Source: Pleodorina starrii (taxonomy: Eukaryota > Chlorophyta > Chlorophyceae > Chlamydomonadales > Volvocaceae). From it: a stretch of DNA of 64,000 nt. The position numbers were made by a program, and so were the translations under genes. The stretch lies in contig BRXU01000007.1 of NCBI GenBank assembly GCA_030267565.1, forward strand, positions 2,108,001 to 2,172,000. The letters run 5' to 3'. This document shows positions 1 to 13,300 of the stretch, in pieces (positions within the stretch are counted from its first letter, which is position 1; the number at the start of each line of letters is the position of its first letter). Below the pieces are notes generated by a model. The model saw only the letters and a list, made by a program, of their open reading frames with translations, had not been told where the DNA came from and did not search any database.

Positions 1-1312
1 CTCACCTAACTATCTGGACGGATTCTGCCGCGTTTCTACATCTCATTAAAAAGATGATAAACAACCCACATAAGCTTCAGCGTAGTAAGCACAAGGCGCT
101 GCTTGAGAAAATCGTATTAATACTTAAACGACGAGCGGCCTGTAACCTGAAGACGTCTTTGCTTCAAGTGAAAGCCCACACTGGGGTAACGTACAACGAG
201 AAAGCGGACAAAACAGCCGTACGAGCCGCGCGAGGACTCTCCAAGCTAGACCCCGACGCGCTAGCTAAGCGCAACCGAAACCTCAGACAATAATCCACGA
301 AGTCAACACTGGTGGCTGCGGAAAATGGCTGGGCCTGAGAAGAACGCTGGGCACTATGCTAACGACCTTAACCGCGGTATCGAGTCCCTGGTCAGCCCGG
401 AGACGCACTCGGGACACACGAACGAAACAGATTACATTAAATACGTCGCCAATACCCTGCCCGACCTTGACATAAGCACCAGCACTCGAACTTTACAGCG
501 CAAGGCGCGTCGACACAAGCATGTCTAACGGTGCTGCGACTACCTGTACGGCCAGCTATGGAGCGCCAAGCTGGCGAGCCGATTTAGGAAACCATTGGCG
601 CCTGGGATGCCCCGCGTCGTTAGGACACTGCCCCCTGTGCAACCATCTCGACTCAGGGGCGCACATCCTCGGAGGCTGCCTTCACCCCCGAAAGCGAGCC
701 CTGTACATACAGCGGCATTACAAGGCGGTCCAAACAATTACCAGTACGCTAGCCCGGGGGTCCAATGGAGGCTGCTACATTATAATGGACGCCGGCCCCG
801 CGGACACCCGACCAGACTACGTAGCTGGCACACGCCTGCCCAAATGGCTGCTCCCGGAAATCGCGGATGAGAAACGCCTCAAAATGCGGCCCGATATACT
901 CCTTATACCCGACATCCCCCTCCACGAAGCGCGAGCGGCAGGGTACATGGGACCCCTGGACCCCAGTCAACACACAGTACACATTATTGAGGTCGGCTAC
1001 ACCGCTGACACAAACCACACACAGAAACAGCACGACAAGGCCGTACAACATGCAGAACTGGCCAAACTCCTCACGGAAGCCGGATGGAAGGTCCGCTACA
1101 CAACACAGGAAGCCATCAGCCTCGGCTTCGCGGGTACCATCAGGAAGGACCTACGCCCTCTACTCCACACCCTAGGCACGGGCAGCAAGGAAGCCCGAAC
1201 CTGCTGCAACGACCTCCACGGCCATGCAGTTAGAACACTCAACACTATCGTCATAACCCGCAGGCAAATGGAACGCAACCCCCACGCGGAACCGCAACCG
1301 GCTGGCACATAA
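1..1312 (+). pseudogene. RNase H / restriction-like endonuclease end of Dualen-like ORF, frameshifted
   Basis: Three frames have to be joined to read the protein. Bases 1-293 give the RNase H end (KVKAHTGV-like motif and the final Asp in NEKADK). A 4-nt insertion near 265 ends that frame. Bases 325-528 give the MAGPEKNAGHYANDL linker and then a stop. From about 521 a third frame gives the zinc-binding CPLC-x7-H-x4-C motif, the endonuclease motif RPD followed by the IIEVGYTAD strand, and the conserved end to the stop at 1310-1312. Known restriction-like endonucleases of early-branching LINEs use the PD...E core, which is present. The breaks make this a dead copy. Confidence 0.88.
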
Positions 1313-1451
1313 CCAACGACAGACCAGTCTGAAGTTCCTCGCAGTGGTGCGTGGGGGGGGACTGGGACCGGGGAAACCCGTCACCCCACCCCCTCTGCTC
1401 CCATAACCCACGCCTTGGCTACCGGCCGGGCGTATCATTATTATTATTATT
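1..1451 (+). mobile_element. Dualen-like LINE copy 1, 3' part (cut by window edge)
   Basis: The sequence matches the last 1.4 kb of the Dualen-like elements at 22179-34211 and 47825-52317: the end of RNase H, the zinc-finger and restriction-like endonuclease, then a short 3' UTR (1313-1435) ending in an ATT-rich tail at 1436-1451. The tail follows the family-typical ending with CCCACGCC and CCGGCCGGGCG. The 5' part lies outside the window. Insertion appears to be into the first of two direct repeats (see 1452-1680). Confidence 0.9.
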
Positions 1452-1680
1452 CTCCTTCCTGCGCATTACGCATGCGCCACCGTATTTCTTATAGTGGTCC
1501 GTTCGGGCAAACGATGGACGCCTTCAATTCAAAAGCACGTCTCCTTTGACATGCGCTTGTACGGGCCCTCGCAGGCACACAGCGCAGTGCGCCCTGCACT
1601 GGCGCCCTCGTGGCGCTTTGCCTTGTAAGACTCCATTTCGTCTCGCCGATCCTCGCTTCCGACGCACATACTCCCGCACA
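1452..1680 (+). repeat. Direct repeat, copy 1 (second copy 2302-2522)
   Basis: About 210 bp (1467-1680) reappear at 2302-2522 in the same orientation with clear but imperfect identity; both contain the block CATGCGCTTGTACGGGCCCT. The LINE tail ends at the left edge of this copy. No coding potential is seen. It could be a large-period tandem duplication or solo ends of an unrecognised element. Confidence 0.75.
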
Positions 1681-2100
1681 TATGTCACGAATCGCATATG
1701 TTACGACCTACCTCATGTTACGGTAGGTAGCGTTCTGGCCAGCATGCGAACCAAGCATACGCGAATATGTCACGAATTGCATATGTTACGACCTACCTCA
1801 TGTTACGGCAGCGTTCTGGCCGGCATGCGAACCAAGCACACGCGAATGTCACGAAGCGCATATGTTACGACCTACCTCATCATGTTACGGTAGCGTTCTG
1901 GCCAGCATGCGAACCAAGCATACGCGAATATGTCACGAATCGCTTATGTTACGACCTACCTCATGTTACGGCAGCGTTCTGGCCGGCATGCGAACCAAGC
2001 ATACGCGAATATGTCACGAATCGCATATGTTACGACCTACCTCATGTTACGGTTGCATTCTGGCCGGCATGTGAACCAAACATACGCGAATATGTCATGC
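1681..2100 (+). repeat. Tandem satellite, about five units of 79-85 bp
   Basis: The phrase TATGTTACGACCTACCTCAT recurs at about 1697, 1782, 1861, 1945 and 2026, giving periods of 85, 79, 84 and 81 bp. Each unit also holds GTTCTGGCC and a GCATGCGAACCAAGCATACG block. Short reading frames across it arise from the repeat and are not considered genes. Confidence 0.9.
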
Positions 2101-2627
2101 TTCGGTGCCGCTGACGATGCGACGGTACTGCCCCGTTCCCGGTTCCCGGTTCCCGTGCCCGCTTCCCGGTTTCGGCCTTCTCCTTCCCGCTGTTCGCGCT
2201 CCCGTGCTTTGCCTCGCACAAATGAATTCCATTGTGTATGTCATTCTCACATGTGTTTATATGCAACGTTTGCGTCCTCCGGGTGCTTGGTTCTCCTTTC
2301 AACGCATTACTCATGCGTCACCGCCTTTCCTATTATTGTGGTCCGTTCTGGCACACGATGGGCGACTTCAATTGAAACGCGTGTCGCCTTTAACATGCGC
2401 TTGTACGGGCCCTCGCAGGCACACAGCGCAGTGCGCCCTGCACGGGCGTCCTCATGGCGCTTTCCCTTGTTTGACTCCATTTCGTCTCGCCGATCCTTGC
2501 TTCCGACTCACATACTGCCGCCCTTGCCATTCTCTGCATTTTCTCCTGTTATCAGCGTGCTGCGGTGCCGCTGACGATGCGACGGTACTGCCCCGAAACC
2601 GCCATCATGTGTACGATGCTGCTGGCC

Positions 2628-2630
<3 letters not shown>
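2100..2630 (+). repeat. Second direct repeat plus duplicated 25-bp block
   Basis: Bases 2302-2522 are the second copy of the 1467-1680 repeat. In addition, a block reading CGGTGCCGCTGACGATGCGA at about 2104 recurs at about 2565. No gene is recognised in this interval. Confidence 0.7.
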
Positions 2631-2958
<328 letters not shown>

Positions 2959-3122
2959 ACATCACAACTCCGCGCCAGCAGGCGTTTCTTTTCTGGCAAC
3001 GCTGTGACTTTTTATCTCAAGCGTGTGTCTGTAAACCTCGTTTTTATCTATAAACAAATCGCGTTGATCTATAAACAGGCAGCTTAGCTGGGCATAGTCC
3101 ACAGCGTCCGTCGGCCCGAGCC

Positions 3123-3246
3123 ATGGGCCAGAATAACAGGCGAAAGGGATTTCGGAACCACGGTAATTGCCGGAGCAGTATGAAAAGGGCGATCGCTGTA
3201 TTTGTCATCTTACTGCCGCTCGGAATGACGGCGGCGCAAGCGCAAG
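3123..3246 (+). CDS. Putative first exon: signal peptide of a Ser/Pro-rich secreted protein
   Basis: An ATG in good context (GAGCCATGG) opens 41 codons. The peptide ends with a typical secretion signal starting at the second Met (residue 20): MKR, then AIAVFVILLPLG, then a TAAQAQ cleavage region. The exon ends CAAG before GTGTAT at 3247, a splice donor that cuts after the first base of a codon (phase 1); without splicing a TAG follows at once. The next acceptor that fits is at 3951-3952, also phase 1, and joins the signal to a Pro-rich exon. Start could be Met1 or Met20. The splice is inferred, not seen in RNA. Role by analogy: entry into the secretory pathway for a wall or matrix glycoprotein. 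Confidence 0.5.
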
Positions 3247-3952
3247 GTGTATAGATAATGGGTATGGCAGGCGGAATAAAGGCGTTATATGTCGGGTCGG
3301 CGGTAAGATTAATGCGCGTTTCCTGGACATATGGCTCTGGGCCTCGGAAAGCGGGCACACTTGCAAACATGCAGGTCGGGCCCGCGCAACCCGCCTTCAC
3401 GGCAGACGGCCTCGCGATCGTTACCTTCTGCGTGCTGCGTGCTTTTTATGCGCTTGGAGCTCCCTATGGCAGTCCTCCTGAGGGTTACCCAATCGGCTGT
3501 CCAGCCAGTAACAGCCAAGGTTACGGGCGTCGCCTGCCAGTAACGGGCAAATCTCCGTGGTCGTACTATGTAGCTGTTATCCAGCTCCTCTAATAAATTA
3601 ATCCGTGGTAAACGACAGCCAAAGCGAACGTTTCTTACGCGTACATATCTCGCGCTATTTATGCTTGCTCATGCCTCATCAGACAACAGTAAAGTAAGAA
3701 TTCCACGCGGGGACGAGCTCCTAGGCGAACTTTAACAGCTATGACAACACAGCTTTTGCGCTGACTCTCCCGCCTCAACATGCCCATCCACGCACATTGC
3801 CTCCTTTGGCCCCGTCTACGTACCTTCCTGCAGCGCCGCAAGCCATCTAAACCGCAGCGCAATGCCCTTCTCACTTCCCGTCATACATCACTTCCTCTTG
3901 ACGCGTGATATTTGTGTTGGCCGTTGTATGTGCATGACGTTGCCCTCACCAG
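3247..3952 (+). other. Inferred phase-1 intron of the Ser/Pro-rich gene
   Basis: The interval is bounded by GTGTAT at 3247 and a CTCACCAG acceptor ending at 3952. A 111-codon frame (3258-3593) runs inside it, but no family is recognised. The last part of that frame (3567-3602, TATGTAGCTGTTATCCAGCT) is nearly repeated at 62381-62418, suggesting a small dispersed repeat. Confidence 0.4.
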
Positions 3953-4383
3953 AACCGCTCACGCCACCGTCGCCACCATCGGCGCCACCACCATCGCCGC
4001 AACAACCATCGCCGCCACCACCATCGCCGCCGCAAACACCATCGGCGCCATCACCATCGCCGCCGAAACCACCATCGGCGCCACCACCATCGCCGCCGCA
4101 ACCACCATCCGCGCCACCACCATCGCCGCCGCAACCACCATCGGCGCCACCACCATCGCCGCCGCAACCACCATCGGCGCCACCACCATCGCCGCCGCGA
4201 CCACCATCGGCGCCACCACCATCGCCGCCGAAACCACCATCGGGGCCACCACAATCGCCGCAACCACCATCGGCGCCACCACCATCGCCGCCGCAACCAC
4301 CATCGGCGCCACCACCATCGCCGCAACCACCATCGGCGCCACCACCATCGCCGCCGCAACCACCATCGCCGCCACCACCATAG
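3953..4383 (+). CDS. Ser/Pro-rich exon of a secreted hydroxyproline-rich-type protein
   Basis: Reading from the acceptor at 3952 in phase 1, the exon starts E-P-L-T-P-P-S-P-P and continues as [17 protein letters not shown] and QPPSPP units for about 143 codons, until a TAG at 4381-4383. That stop differs by one base from the usual TCG Ser codon of the repeat. With the 3123-3246 exon it gives a secreted protein of roughly 185 residues. Ser/Pro-rich tracts of this type form the rod of volvocine pherophorins and other wall glycoproteins, where prolines are hydroxylated and glycosylated. No globular pherophorin domain is visible here. The true 3' end may lie further into the repeat if the TAG is spliced out or is a recent mutation. 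Confidence 0.45.
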
Positions 4384-7300
4384 CCGCCGCAACCACCATC
4401 GGCGCCACCACCATCGCCGCCGCAACCACCATCGGCGCCACCACCATCGCCGCCGCAACCACCATCCGCGCCACCACCATCGCCGCCGCAACCACCATCG
4501 GCGCCACCACCATCGCCGCGACCACCATCGCCGCCACCACCATCGCCGCCGCAACCACCATCGGCGCCACCACCATCGCCGCCGCCACCACCATCGGCGC
4601 CACCACCATCGCCGCCGCAACCACCATCGGCGCCACCACCATCGCCGCAACCACCATCGGCGCCACCACCATCGCCGCCGCAACCACCATCGGCGCCACC
4701 ACCATCGCCGCCGCAACCACCATCGCCGCAACCACCATCGCCGCAACCACCATCGGCGTCACCACCATCGCCGCAACCACCATCGCCACTGCCGCCATCG
4801 CCGCCACCACCATCGCCGCAACCACCATCGCCACCGTCGCCATCGCCACCACCATCGCCAACGCCGCCATCGCCACCATAATCGCCACTGCCGCCATCGC
4901 CACCACCATCGCCACTGCCGCCATCGCCACCACCATCGCCACTGCCGCCATCTCCGCCACCTTCGCCGCAACCACCATCACCGCAACCACCATCGGCGCC
5001 ACCACCATCGCCGCAACCACCATCGCCGCAACCACCATCGGCGCCACCACCATCGCCGCAACCACCATCGCCACCGTCGCCATCGCCACTAACATCCCCA
5101 CCGCCGCCATCGCCACCATCATCGCCACTGCCGCCATTGCCACCACCATCGCCACTGCCGCCATCGCCACCACGATCGCCACTGCCGCCATCTCCACCAC
5201 CATCGCCGCAACCACCATCGCCGCAACCACCATCGCCGCAACCACCATCGCCGCAACCACCATCGCCACTGCCGCCATCGCCGCCACCGCCGCCATCGCC
5301 GCAACCACCATCGCCACTGCCGCCATCGCCGCAACCACCATCGCCGCAACCACCATCGCCACTGCCGCCATCTCCGCCACCATCGCCACTGCCGCCATCG
5401 CCACCACCATCGCCACTGCCGCCATCTCCGCCACCTTCGCCGCAACCACCATCTCCGCCACCTTCGCCGCAACCACCATCGCCGCAACCACCATCGCCGC
5501 AACCACCATCGCCGCAACCACCATCGCCACTGCCGCCATCGCCGCCACCACCATCGCCGCAACCACCATCGCCACCGTCGCCATCGCAACCACCATCGCC
5601 ACCGCCGCCATCGCCACCACCATCGCCACCGTCGCCATCGCAACCACCATCGCCACCGCCGCCATCGCCACCACCATCGCCACGCCGCCATCGCTACCAC
5701 CATCGCCACTGCCGCCATCGCCACCATCATCGCCACTGCCGCCATCTCCGCCACCATCGCCGCAACCACCATCGCCGCAACCACCATCGCCGCAACCACC
5801 ATCGCCGCAACCACCATCGCCGCAACCACCATCGCCGCAACCACCATCGCCGCAACCACCATCGCCACTGCCGCCATCGCCGCAACCACCATCGCCACTG
5901 CCGCCATCGCCGCCACCACCATCGCCGCTACCACCATCGCCGCAACCACCATCGCCGCAACCACCATCGCCACTGCCGCCATCGCCACCACCATCGCCAC
6001 TGCCGCCATCGCCGCCACCACCATCGCCGCTACCACCATCGCCGCAACCACCATCGCCGCAACCACCATCGCCGCAACCACCATCGCCACTGCCGCCATC
6101 GCCGCAACCACCATCGCCACTGCCGCCATCGCCGCCACCACCATCGCCGCTACCACCATCGCCGCAACCACCATCGCCGCAACCACCATCGCCACTGCCG
6201 CCATCGCCGCCACCACCATCGCCGCAACCACCATCGCCACCGTCGCCATCGCCACCACCATCGCCAACGCCGCCATCGCCACCACCATCGCCACTGCCGC
6301 CATCGCCACCACCATCGCCACTGCCGCCATCGCCACCACCATCGCCACTGCCGCCATCTCCGCCACCTTCGCCGCAACCACCATCGCCGCAACCACCATC
6401 GCCGCAACCACCATCGGCGTCACCACCATCGCCGCCGCAACCACCATCGGCGCCACCACCATCGCCGCCGCAACCACCATCGGCGCCACCACCATCGCCG
6501 CCGCAACCACCATCGCCGCCACCACCATCGCCGCCGCAACCACCATCGGCGCCACCACCATCGCCGCCGCAACCACCATCGGCGCCACCACCATCGCCGC
6601 CGCAACCACCATCGGCGCCACCACCATCGCCGCAACCACCATCGGCGCCACCACCATTACCGCCGCAACCACCATCGGCGCCACCACCATTGCCGCCGCA
6701 ACCACCATCGGCGCCACCACCATCGCCGCAACCACCATCGCCGCAACCACCATCGGCGCCACCACCATCGCCGCAACCACCATCGCCGCAACCACCATCG
6801 GCGCCACCACCATCGCCTCAACCACCATCGCCGCAACCACCATCGGCGCCACCACCATCGCCTCAACCACCATCGCCTCAACCACCATCGGCGCCACCAC
6901 CATCGCCGCAACCACCATCGCCGCAACCACCATCGGCGCCACCACCATCGCCGCAACCACCATCGGCGCCACCATCGCCACCGCCGCCATCGCCGCAACC
7001 ACCATCGCCGCAACCACCATCGCCGCAACCACCATCGCCACTGCCGCCATCGCCGCAACCACCATCGCCACTGCCGCCATCGCCGCCACCACCATCGCCG
7101 CTACCACCATCGCCGCAACCACCATCGCCGCAACCACCATCGCCGCAACCACCATCGCCACTGCCGCCATCGCCGCAACCACCATCGCCACTGCCGCCAT
7201 CGCCGCCACCACCATCGCCGCTACCACCATCGCCGCAACCACCATCGCCGCAACCACCATCGCCACTGCCGCCATCGCCGCCACCACCATCGCCGCAACC

Positions 7301-10300
7301 ACCATCGCCACCGTCGCCATCGCCACCACCATCGCCAACGCCGCCATCGCCACCACCATCGCCACTGCCGCCATCGCCACCACCATCGCCACTGCCGCCA
7401 TCGCCACCACCATCGCCACTGCCGCCATCTCCGCCACCTTCGCCGCAACCACCATCGCCGCAACCACCATCGCCGCAACCACCATCGGCGTCACCACCAT
7501 CGCCGCCGCAACCACCATCGGCGCCACCACCATCGCCGCCGCAACCACCATCGGCGCCACCACCATCGCCGCCGCAACCACCATCGCCGCCACCACCATC
7601 GCCGCCGCAACCACCATCGGCGCCACCACCATCGCCGCCGCAACCACCATCGGCGCCACCACCATCGCCGCCGCAACCACCATCGGCGCCACCACCATCG
7701 CCGCAACCACCATCGGCGCCACCACCATTACCGCCGCAACCACCATCGGCGCCACCACCATTGCCGCCGCAACCACCATCGGCGCCACCACCATCGCCGC
7801 AACCACCATCGCCGCAACCACCATCGGCGCCACCACCATCGCCGCAACCACCATCGCCGCAACCACCATCGGCGCCACCACCATCGCCTCAACCACCATC
7901 GCCGCAACCACCATCGGCGCCACCACCATCGCCTCAACCACCATCGCCTCAACCACCATCGGCGCCACCACCATCGCCGCAACCACCATCGCCGCAACCA
8001 CCATCGGCGCCACCACCATCGCCGCAACCACCATCGGCGCCACCATCGCCACCGCCGCCATCGCCGCAACCACCATCGCCGCAACCACCATCGCCGCAAC
8101 CACCATCGCCACTGCCGCCATCGCCGCAACCACCATCGCCACTGCCGCCATCGCCGCCACCACCATCGCCGCTACCACCATCGCCGCAACCACCATCGCC
8201 GCAACCACCATCGCCGCAACCACCATCGCCACTGCCGCCATCGCCGCAACCACCATCGCCGCAACCACCATCGCCACTGCCGCCATCGCCGCCACCACCA
8301 TCGCCGCAACCACCATCGCCACCGTCGCCATCACCACCACCATCGCCAACGCCGCCATCGCCACCACCATCGCCACTGCCGCCATCGCCACCACCATCGC
8401 CACTGCCGCCATCGCCACCACCATCGCCACTGCCGCCATCTCCGCCACCTTCGCCGCAACCACCATCGCCGCAACCACCATCGGCGTCACCACCATCGCC
8501 GCCGCAACCACCATCGGCGCCACCACCATCGCCGCCGCAACCACCATCGGCGCCACCACCATCGCCGCCGCAACCACCATCGCCGCCACCACCATCACCG
8601 CCGCAACCACCATCGGCGCCACCACCATCGCCGCCGCAACCACCATCGGCGCCACCACCATCGCCGCCGCAACCACCATCGGCGCCACCACCATCGCCGC
8701 AACCACCATCGGCGCCACCACCATTACCGCCGCAACCACCATCGGCGCCACCACCATTGCCGCCGCAACCACCATCGGCGCCACCACCATCGCCGCAACC
8801 ACCATCACCGCAACCACCATCGGCGCCACCACCATCGCCGCAACCACCATCGCCGCAACCACCATCGGCGCCACCACCATCGCCACCGTCGCCATCACCA
8901 CCACCATCGCCAACGCCGCCATCGCCACCACCATCGCCACTGCCGCCATCGCCACCACCATCGCCACTGCCGCCATCGCCACCACCATCGCCACTGCCGC
9001 CATCTCCGCCACCTTCGCCGCAACCACCATCGCCGCAACCACCATCGGCGTCACCACCATCGCCGCCGCAACCACCATCGGCGCCACCACCATCGCCGCC
9101 GCAACCACCATCGGCGCCACCACCATCGCCGCCGCAACCACCATCGCCGCCACCACCATCACCGCCGCAACCACCATCGGCGCCACCACCATCGCCGCCG
9201 CAACCACCATCGGCGCCACCACCATCGCCGCCGCAACCACCATCGGCGCCACCACCATCGCCGCAACCACCATCGGCGCCACCACCATTACCGCCGCAAC
9301 CACCATCGGCGCCACCACCATTGCCGCCGCAACCACCATCGGCGCCACCACCATCGCCGCAACCACCATCACCGCAACCACCATCGGCGCCACCACCATC
9401 GCCGCAACCACCATCGCCGCAACCACCATCGGCGCCACCACCATCGCCTCAACCACCATCGCCGCAACCACCATCGGCGCCACCACCATCGCCTCAACCA
9501 CCATCGCCGCAACCACCATCGGCGCCACCACCATCGCCGCAACCACCATCGCCGCAACCACCATCGCCGCAACCACCATCGGCGCCACCATCGCCACCGC
9601 CGCCATCGCCGCAACCACCATCGCCGCAACCACCATCGCCGCAACCACCATCGCCGCAACCACCATCGCCACTGCCGCCATCGCCGCAACCACCATCGCC
9701 ACCGCCGCCATCGCCGCAACCACCATCGCCGCAACCACCATCGCCGCTACCACCATCGCCGCAACCACCATCGCCGCAACCACCATCGCCACTGTCGCCA
9801 TCGCCACCACCATCGCCAACGCCGCCATCGCCACCACCATCGCCACTGCCGCCATCGCCACCACCATCGCCACTGCCACCATCGCCACCACCATCGCCAC
9901 TGCCGCCATCTCCGCCACCTTCGCCGCAACCACCATCGCCGCAACCACCATCGCCGCAACCACCATCGCCGCAACCACCATCGGCGCCACCACCATCGCC
10001 GCAACCACCATCGCCACCGTCGCCATCGCCACTAACATCCCCACCGCCGCCATCGCCACCATCATCGCCACTGCCGCCATTGCCACCACCATCGCCACTG
10101 CCGCCATTGCCACCACGATCGCCACTGCCGCCATCTCCGCCACCATCGCCGCAACCACCATCGCCGCAACCACCATCGCCGCAACCACCATCGCCGCAAC
10201 CACCATCGCCGCAACCACCATCGCCGCAACCACCATCGCCGCAACCACCATCGGCGCCACCACCATCGCCGCAACCACCATCGCCGCAACCACCATCGGC

Positions 10301-13300
10301 GCCACCACCATCGCCTCAACCACCATCGCCGCAACCACCATCGGCGCCACCACCATCGCCGCAACCACCATCGCCGCAACCACCATCGGCGCCACCACCA
10401 TCGCCGCAACCACCATCGCCGCAACCACCATCGGCGCCACCACCATCGCCGCAACCACCATCGGCGCCACCATCGCCACCGCCGCCATCGCCGCAACCAC
10501 CATCGCCGCAACCACCATCGCCGCAACCACCATCGCCACTGCCGCCATCGCCGCAACCACCATCGCCACTGCCGCCATCGCCGCCACCACCATCGCCGCT
10601 ACCACCATCGCCGCAACCACCATCGCCGCAACCACCATCTCCGCAACCACCATCGCCACTGCCGCCATCGCCGCAACCACCATCGCCACTGCCGCCATCG
10701 CCGCCACCACCATCGCCGCTACCACCATCGCCGCAACCACCATCGCCGCAACCACCATCGCCACTGCCGCCATCGCCGCCACCACCATCGCCGCAACCAC
10801 CATCGCCACCGTCGCCATCGCCACCACCATCGCCAACGCCGCCATCGCCACCACCATCGCCACTGCCGCCATCGCCACCACCATCGCAACTGCCGCCATC
10901 GCCACCACCATCGCCACTGCCGCCATCTCCGCCACCTTCGCCGCAACCACCATCGCCGCAACCACCATCGCCGCAACCACCATCGCCGCAACCACCATCG
11001 CCGCAACCACCATCGGCGCCACCACCATCGCCGCAACCACCATCGCCACCGTCGCCATCGCCACTAACATCCCCACCGCCGCCATCGCCACCATCATCGC
11101 CACTGCCGCCATTGCCACCACCATCGCCACTGCCGCCATCGCCACCACGATCGCCACTGCCGCCATCTCCGCCACCATCGCCGCAACCACCATCGCCGCA
11201 ACCACCATCGCCGCAACCACCATCGCCGCAACCACCATCGCCGCAACCACCATCGCCGCAACCACCATCGGCGCCACCACCATCGCCGCAACCACCATCG
11301 CCGCAACCACCATCGGCGCCACCACCATCGCCTCAACCACCATCGCCGCAACCACCATCGGCGCCACCACCATCGCCGCAACCACCATCGCCGCAACCAC
11401 CATCGGCGCCACCACCATCGCCGCAACCACCATCGCCGCAACCACCATCGGCGCCACCACCATCGCCGCAACCACCATCGGCGCCACCATCGCCACCGCC
11501 GCCATCGCCGCAAGCACCATCGCCGCAACCACCATCGCCGCAACCACCATCGCCACTGCCGCCATCGCCGCAACCACCATCGCCACTGCCGCCATCGCCG
11601 CCACCACCATCGCCGCTACCACCATCGCCGCAACCACCATCGCCGCAACCACCATCTCCGCAACCACCATCGCCACTGCCGCCATCGCCGCAACCACCAT
11701 CGCCACTGCCGCCATCGCCGCCACCACCATCGCCGCTACCACCATCGCCGCAACCACCATCGCCGCAACCACCATCGCCACTGCCGCCATCGCCGCCACC
11801 ACCATCGCCGCAACCACCATCGCCACCGTCGCCATCGCCACCACCATCGCCAACGCCGCCATCGCCACCACCATCGCCACTGCCGCCATCGCCACCACCA
11901 TCGCAACTGCCGCCATCGCCACCACCATCGCCACTGCCGCCATCTCCGCCACCTTCGCCGCAACCACCATCGCCGCAACCACCATCGCCGCAACCACCAT
12001 CGCCGCAACCACCATCGCCGCAACCACCATCGGCGCCACCACCATCGCCGCAACCACCATCGCCACCGTCGCCATCGCCACTAACATCCCCACCGCCGCC
12101 ATCGCCACCATCATCGCCACTGCCGCCATTGCCACCACCATCGCCACTGCCGCCATCGCCACCACGATCGCCACTGCCGCCATCTCCGCCACCATCGCCG
12201 CAACCACCATCGCCGCAACCACCATCGCCGCAACCACCATCGCCGCAACCACCATCGCCGCAACCACCATCGCCACTGCCGCCATCGCCGCCACCGCCGC
12301 CATCGCCGCAACCACCATCGCCACTGCCGCCATCGCCGCCACCACCATCGCCGCTACCACCATCGCCGCAACCACCATCGCCGCAACCACCATCGCCACT
12401 GCCGCCATCGCCGCCACCACCATCGCCGCAACCACCATCGCCACCGTCGCCATCGCCACCACCATCGCCAACGCCGCCATCGCCACCACCATCGCCACTG
12501 CCGCCATCGCCACCACCATCGCAACTGCCGCCATCGCCACCACCATCGCCACTGCCGCCATCTCCGCCACCTTCGCCGCAACCACCATCGCCGCAACCAC
12601 CATCGCCGCAACCACCATCGCCGCAACCACCATCGCCGCAACCACCATCGGCGCCACCACCATCGCCGCAACCACCATCGCCACCGTCGCCATCGCCACT
12701 AACATCCCCACCGCCGCCATCGCCACCATCATCGCCACTGCCGCCATTGCCACCACCATCGCCACTGCCGCCATCGCCACCACGATCGCCACTGCCGCCA
12801 TCTCCGCCACCATCGCCGCAACCACCATCGCCGCAACCACCATCGCCGCAACCACCATCGCCGCAACCACCATCGCCGCAACCACCATCGCCACTGCCGC
12901 CATCGCCGCCACCGCCGCCATCGCCGCAACCACCATCGCCACTGCCGCCATCGCCGCAACCACCATCGCCGCAACCACCATCGCCACTGCCGCCATCTCC
13001 GCCACCATCGCCGCAACCACCATCGCCGCAACCACCATCGCCGCAACCACCATCGCCGCAACCACCATCGCCACTGCCGCCATCGCCGCCACCGCCGCCA
13101 TCGCCACCGTCGCCATCGCCACCACCATCGCCACCGCCGCCATCGCCGCAACCACCATCGCCACTGCCGCCATCGCCGCCACCACCATCGCCGCAACCAC
13201 CATCGCCACCGTCGCCATCGCCACCACCATCGCCACCGCCGCCATCGCCACCACCATCGCCACTGCCGCCATCGCCACCACCATCGCCACTGCCGCCATC

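Noticed and set aside
1681..2100. CRISPR array
   Set aside because: The units are contiguous satellite repeats with no unique spacers, in a eukaryotic setting.
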